From Sinohyriopsis cumingii (taxonomy: Eukaryota; Mollusca; Bivalvia; Unionida; Unionidae): DNA of 64,000 nt. The position numbers and the translations under genes were made by a program. The stretch lies in the NCBI GenBank assembly GCA_028554795.2, contig JAPYKE020000037.1, positions 4,383,501-4,447,500 of the forward strand, in the 5' to 3' direction. The stretch's first letter is position 1. Every line of letters begins with the position of its first letter. Positions 58,507 to 64,000 of the stretch are shown here, piece by piece. The notes under the pieces were generated by a model. It did no database searches. It saw only the letters and a program-made list of their open reading frames with translations, and was not told the DNA's origin.

Positions 58507-58890
58507 CTACTCAAGGTTGCTTTGGTCGTTTCCCGCTGACATAATTTTTCTTAAGTATCTTATGCGGGTACTGATTGTTTTTTTTTTTTTTTTCGTTTCG
58601 TACTCGCTGGATAATCCCGATCTGACCTTTTCTATTGCGACAGAAAGAGGAATAAATTCATTTACTTGAGCATCGCTCACCATAGCCAGTGACTGAAACA
58701 TAGCTGCCTGAATCCGCTTTATGAACTTATATTGAGATGATGGAACATACTTATTTTCATTTTTAATTTCTTCTAACGTTTCAAAATCAGATATTAATTT
58801 TTCAGGATTTAGTTCATCAGATATATTAATTCCGTTTTCTTCTAGTTTTTTAATAGCAGAAATAATGTCTTTGATATTTTCATGGTTCAT
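58507..58890 (-). CDS. Helical minus-strand protein, function unknown
   Basis: 127 residues, open. Asp/Glu- and Lys-rich helices (IKDIISAIKKLEENGINISDE; residues about 5-25), a middle segment KRIQAAMFQSLAMV, and a basic end KKKKKTISTRIRYLRKIM. It has no domain I recognise. The homologue at 10781-11176 has one stop. The Lys run is next to a T14-type homopolymer on the plus strand, so its length may vary. Nucleic-acid binding is conceivable from charge only. Confidence 0.65.
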   Translation of the reverse strand: MNHENIKDIISAIKKLEENGINISDELNPEKLISDFETLEEIKNENKYVPSSQYKFIKRIQAAMFQSLAMVSDAQVNEFIPLSVAIEKVRSGLSSEYETKKKKKTISTRIRYLRKIMSAGNDQSNLE

Positions 58891-58914
58891 TATATAATAT
58901 ATAAATCTTTAAAA

Positions 58915-59310
58915 TAAAAAAATTATCCCTATAGAACCCCTATCGAGTGGTTAGCGAGTTCGTCGGGATATCCCTATAGAGCCCCTATTCGAGTGTCTTA
59001 GCGAGCTCAGATTATGAATGATTATGAATGAAGAGCCCCTATTCGAGTGTCTTAGCGAGCTCAGATTATGAATGATTATGGATGAAGAGCCCCTATTCGA
59101 GCGTCTTAGCGAGCTCAGATTATGAATGACGAGTCCCTATTCGAGTGTCTTAGCGAGCTCAGATTATGGATGATTATGGATGAAGGACGGCACAACATAT
59201 ATTATGAAATGAACTTCTATTCGAGTTTTTTAGCAAGTTCATTAAGTATGAAATGAAATATATACAATGAATGAATGAGATGAAATGAATGAAATGAATG
59301 AATGAAGGAC
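58915..59310. repeat. Palindromic-core repeats upstream of the minus-strand gene
   Basis: Four units of gagcccctattcgagtgtct plus tagcgagctc, each bounded by GAGC and GCTC, separated by attatgaatgattatgaatg-like spacers, then (GAATGAAAT)-type runs. Confidence 0.85.
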
Positions 59311-59319
59311 GGCACAAAC

Positions 59320-59556
59320 ATATACGCTCAGCAAAAACCCACCCACAATAGTCAAGCCCGTGGGTGATACGAAAATATGTATCAACCACCAGTTGATATG
59401 TGGTTGAGTTTTGCTGAGCGGGAGGGTTTTGCGGTGCCCGCCAATTATTATAAAAATCGCAATTATGCGTAAACCACTGACCAGTTGTCAGCCATGGGGA
59501 TTCGATCCTGGACCGCGAGCGTCACAGTCCAATACGATACCGATTGAGCTATCGAA
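59320..59556 (-). other. Structured non-coding unit with tRNA-like head (SINE-like)
   Basis: Counterpart of 11465-11692: tRNA-like head at 59492-59556 (tagctcaatcgg, ggatcgaatcc), long inverted repeat 59325-59344 with 59400-59420, and the inner ATCAAC-CACCA-GTTGAT hairpin. The outer stem has different bases from copy 1 but still pairs. Confidence 0.6.
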
Positions 59557-60376
59557 ACTTGTTACAAACATATGCTTCGGAAGTTAATATATAGCTAATA
59601 ATCATTGAAAAGGAACTAATTTAGAATATATTTACTCAAAATACAATTCTGAATTCAAGAAATACGTTTATACAATATATTCTCACCAAACAAGTTAGAT
59701 TTATGAAGCTGGATTAAAGAATTTCCTATTTACTATACCACGCCATCTATGATAGAACATCCGGTCCAGATCATCTAACTGCTAGATTTTGTCATCCTTC
59801 CTATGACTATTACGAAATTTCACACTCGTAAATCTGTATCCATGAACATGGTCAAGGGAGTATTTAGTTGTTAATATTACTCGATAAATAAATAACCATA
59901 CATACGTACATAAATATATAATCACACATACGTACACAATCTCGCATTATATTTCTGCACTGAACAAGGAAAATGCAACTGATTTTTAATTCCAAACACT
60001 ATATACACGTATTTCTGTAATCGAGTAAATACATGCAGGATCCCTGTACTGTACTGTAGATCTAAAATTAACCCGCCACGATCGATACAGACTAGACGCT
60101 GGATTCTTCACTCAATAAGCTGGAATATACATGTTGGTTTTCTGTAGTTTAGATGTAATGTATATGCTGTCTATGTGTTGCGCTGTTCTAAATATTTCAC
60201 GAATAGAACAGAAAATACACGAACTGCATATTTTTGTAAGTTAGAAACCGTAGATAATTATGACCATATATCGAGAATCATAAAACTACATCACTTTCGC
60301 GAGTCAAAAATAAGTAATATATGGGGGAAATTCTGTGACATAAATTAAAAAAATTAATTCGAGGTAGTGATGATAG
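59557..60376. other. Non-coding spacer conserved between copies
   Basis: Aligns with 11693-12607 apart from the minisatellite expansion; no gene seen. Confidence 0.55.
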
Positions 60377-60880
60377 TTAACAATACTGAAGGGTGATTTT
60401 CTGCTTATATTTTTTTGAGAAAGCAGATCTGGTTATATTTTCTGCTACTTTTTGTACCGAAGGCATGCAGATATCAAAGTATTTCGCAGCAGCACTCATA
60501 GACTAAAATATTATTTCTTCACCAGTTTCTGTGTTTGTAGAATGTATCGCCCTTCTAGAAACTGTCTTACATATTCCAGTATTACCACGTGCACAGTTTT
60601 CGCTATATGTAACAACCCTCAGATTGGATAAATTATTGTTTTGAGGATCCCCGTCAATATGATCGACCACAAGACCGTCTTTGATCAATCCGTTGAAACA
60701 CTCGTACGTAAATCTATGACAATGATAATGTTTCTTTCCCCCCTCGTATGTGAACCTTAGATAACCAGAATTACTAACATTACCAACCGGTCTCTTCAAC
60801 CTACAATTTCTGATGACACCATCAATATTTGATTCATAGTTTGTTATGACAGGCTGTGGGACAAATATATTTTGCTCCAT
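60377..60880 (-). pseudogene. HNH homing-type endonuclease with a nonsense codon
   Basis: Starts MEQNIF at 60880; the HNH core HRFTYECFNGLIKDGLVVDHIDG continues in the same frame, without the G-run shift seen in copy 1. TAG at 60503-60505 replaces the CAG of copy 1 just before the NUMOD-like helix, and the rest stays readable to 60377. Confidence 0.87.
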
Positions 60881-60969
60881 ATATGCAGTAATACTATTTG
60901 TTTAAATCAATGTTTGTCTGAAATCTTGATATATAATCCTCCACGGATTTTATAGCGTTTTCACTACTA

Positions 60970-61194
60970 TTATTTTTTTTTGTCATAATATCTTTTAAGT
61001 TCTCTGAACCGTTTTGCACCGCACTTTCCACATAATTCTGTTTTTCCTCTCACCCCAACACCACATCGCAGACACGGTACTGGTCCTAGACTTCCTCGTC
61101 GTATACTTTGTAAGTGCATCCAACAAAATTCACCTCTACAGGATTTACTGCATCGATTTACTGAACCGATCATGAGCCATCTGCATTGAGACAT
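60970..61194 (-). CDS. Cysteine-rich zinc protein
   Basis: 74 residues, open: MSQCRWLM, RCSKSCRGEFCWMH, then a zinc ribbon CLRCGVGVRGKTELCGKCGAKR and a basic RELKRYYDKKK end. Two metal sites are likely. The stop comes right after an A9 run (A8 in copy 1); one base less would continue into a tail also present in copy 1, so this end may be a lesion. Starts 42 bp from the divergent polymerase start. Function unknown; it could bind DNA or RNA near the replication genes. Confidence 0.72.
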   Translation of the reverse strand: MSQCRWLMIGSVNRCSKSCRGEFCWMHLQSIRRGSLGPVPCLRCGVGVRGKTELCGKCGAKRFRELKRYYDKKK

Positions 61195-61236
61195 TGTATA
61201 TATAATATTCTTTTTTTAAATATTTGTTTTAATTAT

Positions 61237-64000
61237 ATGAACGAGTTTGAGAGATTATGCCAAACTAGGCCTTCTAAATATAAATTCAATCTCGACAGAT
61301 TATCTTCTGATTTACCAGTACGAGATCTGGTTGATCCGAAAAATAAAAGTTTGATCAATAAAATTCACGACGCCAAGAAAGAATTTTATACAGATGGTGC
61401 ATCTCATACATGGTCAACGTTCAAGATTATTCGCAACACTGACAAAGTCAGTGTCGACTGTGTCAAGGACGCTACAATGAATGACAAGCGAGCGGCAACT
61501 ATCATTAACTACATGGCTGAGTATGAGGGCAATCAAAAATATTTCTTCAGAGTAAAATTTATTGTGTTAACAGAAACAGGTAGTTAGATAATCCGTGACA
61601 AATATGATCCTGTCCTTGGTAATAATAAAATTGCCATATTAAGTAAAAATTCCAGACCGGGTCTGTTGACGGGTATTGACAAACCGTATTATGAGCGAGC
61701 GTATCCTGTAACAGCGGTTATTTATGGAATCTATGAGATAAATAAAAAACCCAACGTTGATAAACTGACACCCATGAAATTTTCAAGGTTAAATTGTGTA
61801 GCCGAACGAGTAATAGAACACTTTACAAACGCGATGCGTGGAAACGGATTAATTGATTTAAGACGTGAAAAAACAAACTCGTGGGCTGATTCAGTTAAGG
61901 ATACCGGTGCTACAATAAAAGATGTTGCTGAGTTAGGAAAAATATTAAAATTTCCAATGACCGTAGCGACAATAACGGGAGAAATACTGTACGAATCGAA
62001 ATATAAATCGAAATGAGCTTCAATAAATATTATTGATCATAACGCGCACGCATGGACCAGCGCAGTAACAATATTTCCACGTGATCGAACTATTAGATTT
62101 TACCCCCCAGATATGGGGTGAGGCATGTTTGATTTTATCAACGAAATAAGTAAAAACGATCCTGTATCGGTATGGTTATTTAAAAGTAATGAGGAAGGTG
62201 GATTTGATCAGTTTGTTAGACCAAACGGTGAAATATATCGAACAGAATTTCTCTATGAAGAGATGAAAAATCTTGCGGAGAAGTTTTTAGAGTGCAAGCA
62301 CGCGGAAAATACTGACAAATTACTGACTAATTGCTTTACCGTTCTATCTGTTGCAGCTCATTTCGTTAGAGAAAAAAATTCATGGAAACCAACACGATTT
62401 GATTTACTTGAAGATGTACGCGCAAGTTGCGTCGAATACGGACACGGTGGATTATGGAATACCAAATATAATTACAATGATGTCATTTATGGTTGATATG
62501 GTTGCATGCTATCCGGGAAGTTTTCTAGGATACGGAGATTGTTCTGTGTACTTTAAAAGATTTGGTCACCCTACAAACGAGATGACGCGAGTTGCAATTA
62601 ATGGACCATTACCTGATTTTGATCTGATTGGATTCGCTTGTGTTGAATCATTAGAGCTTAACGAAAATCTTCACAAGATTTGTTATGTTTGGTTTGGCAG
62701 ACATTTTTGTGAAAAAAGTTGGGCGCCTATAGTTTTATTACGATATATGCTAGATTGTACGGTACTGACATCGTTGGTTGTCAGTGAGGCGATTATATCA
62801 TATCACGCGCAGACCGAAGTTTGGTTGCCCATGTCAGATCCTATCAGTATTGATGAAGTTATTAGCGAGTTTAAGGAAAAATGTCCTGGCGTTTCCGAAG
62901 ATGATATTATCAAAGAAGCTCCTAAAATTCTCGAGATCAAACTCAAAACCGCAAAAGATCTCGGTAGAAAAATTATAGGTAAATTTACTCAAGGTGGTGC
63001 ATATGATCATAAAAGACATCACGCACGATTAATTCTAGATGATGCCGAGTACGATTTTATAATCGCTGATACAACAGCGAAAGATATATTTGTAAATCGA
63101 GAAAGTGTTTATTTATCCGACGGAACAAAATTGGGTACGATCGTTAGTTACATAAATGATATCTCCCCACAGTATGCTCATCTAAGATCTTCCATGTTGG
63201 CTTATGTTTCTATAAATTTATTATCGATGATTAATAGATTTCCTGAGACCGCAGTCAGAGTCGCAACAGATTCGTTTTATATTTCGAGTAAATATTTAGA
63301 GTCTGTTATGAAATTTACAAGTAATGATGAACGATGGAGTTCGTGGAGAATAAAAAAAAGGAAATATTACACAATTATACAGATTCAGCAGATGTTCCAA
63401 TGAGAGATTTTTATCGTAAGGGTAATAAAATATCAGAAATGTCGAAAGCGCCGCCGGTGAGTGATCCAATAGCTAGATATAAGACAGTATATCTCAATGG
63501 ACCTGATGGATGCGGAAAAACGACTCGAGCAATTAATGTTTTTAAAAATTCAGATATGATCGTGCTGACACCCACACATAGACTTGCACGGGAGATGAAA
63601 CAACGGCAAGTACAATCGTGCACGTATCATAGTTTCTTTCGGTGGCGCTGGGATACATGGACTCCTGAACGAATGGGAGAAAAATATATACCTAAAATAA
63701 TTATTTGGGACGAGATATGTACGGTGTCATTGGATACATTAAAAACGTTTCTTGATTGGTTGTTGACGAAAAATACCGCTATAATAATGTGTGGCTATCA
63801 TGGTCAACCGCCGCCTTTTGTTGGACCATCTCCACATGATTGGTTAAAAAATTTCGTTGATTATTACGAAGAAATAGATGATGATCATAGAGCTCTCGAT
63901 GAAAATTTAAAAGAATTTAACAAATTAATCAGATTACAATCAAACAAAATTCAGTGTGAAATAATACGTGGAGTGATCTCAGAGACCTCAATGAGTGATT
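61237..64000 (+). pseudogene. DNA polymerase - SF1 helicase fusion, decayed and cut by window end
   Basis: Homologue of 13448-16810 from the same start. Lesions include TAG after LTETGS (61585-61587), TGA at about 62014, a stop near 62120, a one-base insertion just before palm motif A (about 62490), and an indel in an A-rich run near 63350. Motifs A, B, C and the helicase Walker A remain readable, the last with GPDGCGKT. Copy 2 has about 33 extra codons before motif B (about 62850-62955) that copy 1 lacks. Confidence 0.9.

Larger units (their letters stand above)
50814..64000 (+). mobile_element. Polinton/Maverick-like element, copy 2 (truncated by window end)
   Basis: Same gene order as copy 1 from the left terminal repeat into the polymerase-helicase gene. 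At least seven genes carry stops or frameshifts (coiled-coil, small basic, fibre, membrane, penton-like, HNH, polymerase). The capsid candidate, Gly/Ala-rich protein, protease, small acidic, helical and zinc-protein genes are open. The terminal repeat is more diverged than those of copy 1. This suggests an older insertion. Confidence 0.94.

Overview
The window looks like genomic DNA of a metazoan. It is AT-rich and full of (TA)n, (GA)n and (CA)n tracts, minisatellites and tRNA-derived SINEs. It also holds a decayed Ty3/gypsy-type retrotransposon and one C-type lectin exon bounded by good splice sites. A lophotrochozoan or mollusc host is a guess from this repeat landscape, not something the sequence proves.

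The main content is two copies, in the same orientation, of one Polinton/Maverick-like (Polinton-like virus) element. Copy 1 (2271-19503, 17.2 kb) is complete: it has 149-bp inverted terminal repeats and a 5-bp flanking duplication ATTTT. Copy 2 starts at 50814 with the same terminal repeat and runs off the window end inside its polymerase gene.

Layout of copy 1, left to right. A plus-strand virion block (2450-9523) encodes a coiled-coil protein, a small basic virion protein, a double-jelly-roll-like major capsid candidate, a glycine/alanine-rich virion protein whose C-terminus seems to be reached by frameshifting at an A7 run, an adenain-type protease (broken in copy 1, open in copy 2), a fibre-like protein, a two-helix membrane protein, a penton-like protein and a small acidic protein. 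An AT-rich tandem array then sits at a convergent junction. It is followed by a minus-strand helical gene, a non-coding island with a tRNA-like sequence and foldable inverted repeats, a minus-strand HNH gene and a minus-strand zinc protein. Next comes a large plus-strand DNA polymerase - SF1 helicase - HNH fusion, a minus-strand pair (parvovirus-type phospholipase A2, then a retroviral-type DDE integrase), a plus-strand A32/FtsK-like packaging ATPase, and a second paralogue of the zinc protein that ends in the right terminal repeat.

Together these genes make a virus-like mobile element: integrase and terminal repeats for integration, polymerase-helicase for replication, and ATPase, protease and capsid proteins for virion assembly. 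The phospholipase suggests membrane breach during entry. The two copies carry different inactivating lesions, so most genes are open in at least one copy.

Host DNA between the copies (19509-50813) holds minisatellites of 37, 33, 42/36, 94 and about 31 bp, a gypsy relic with gag-protease-integrase-RT order, three SINEs of one family, several of another including one nested inside the first, the lectin exon, and a slightly GC-richer stretch with unassigned coding-like fragments.
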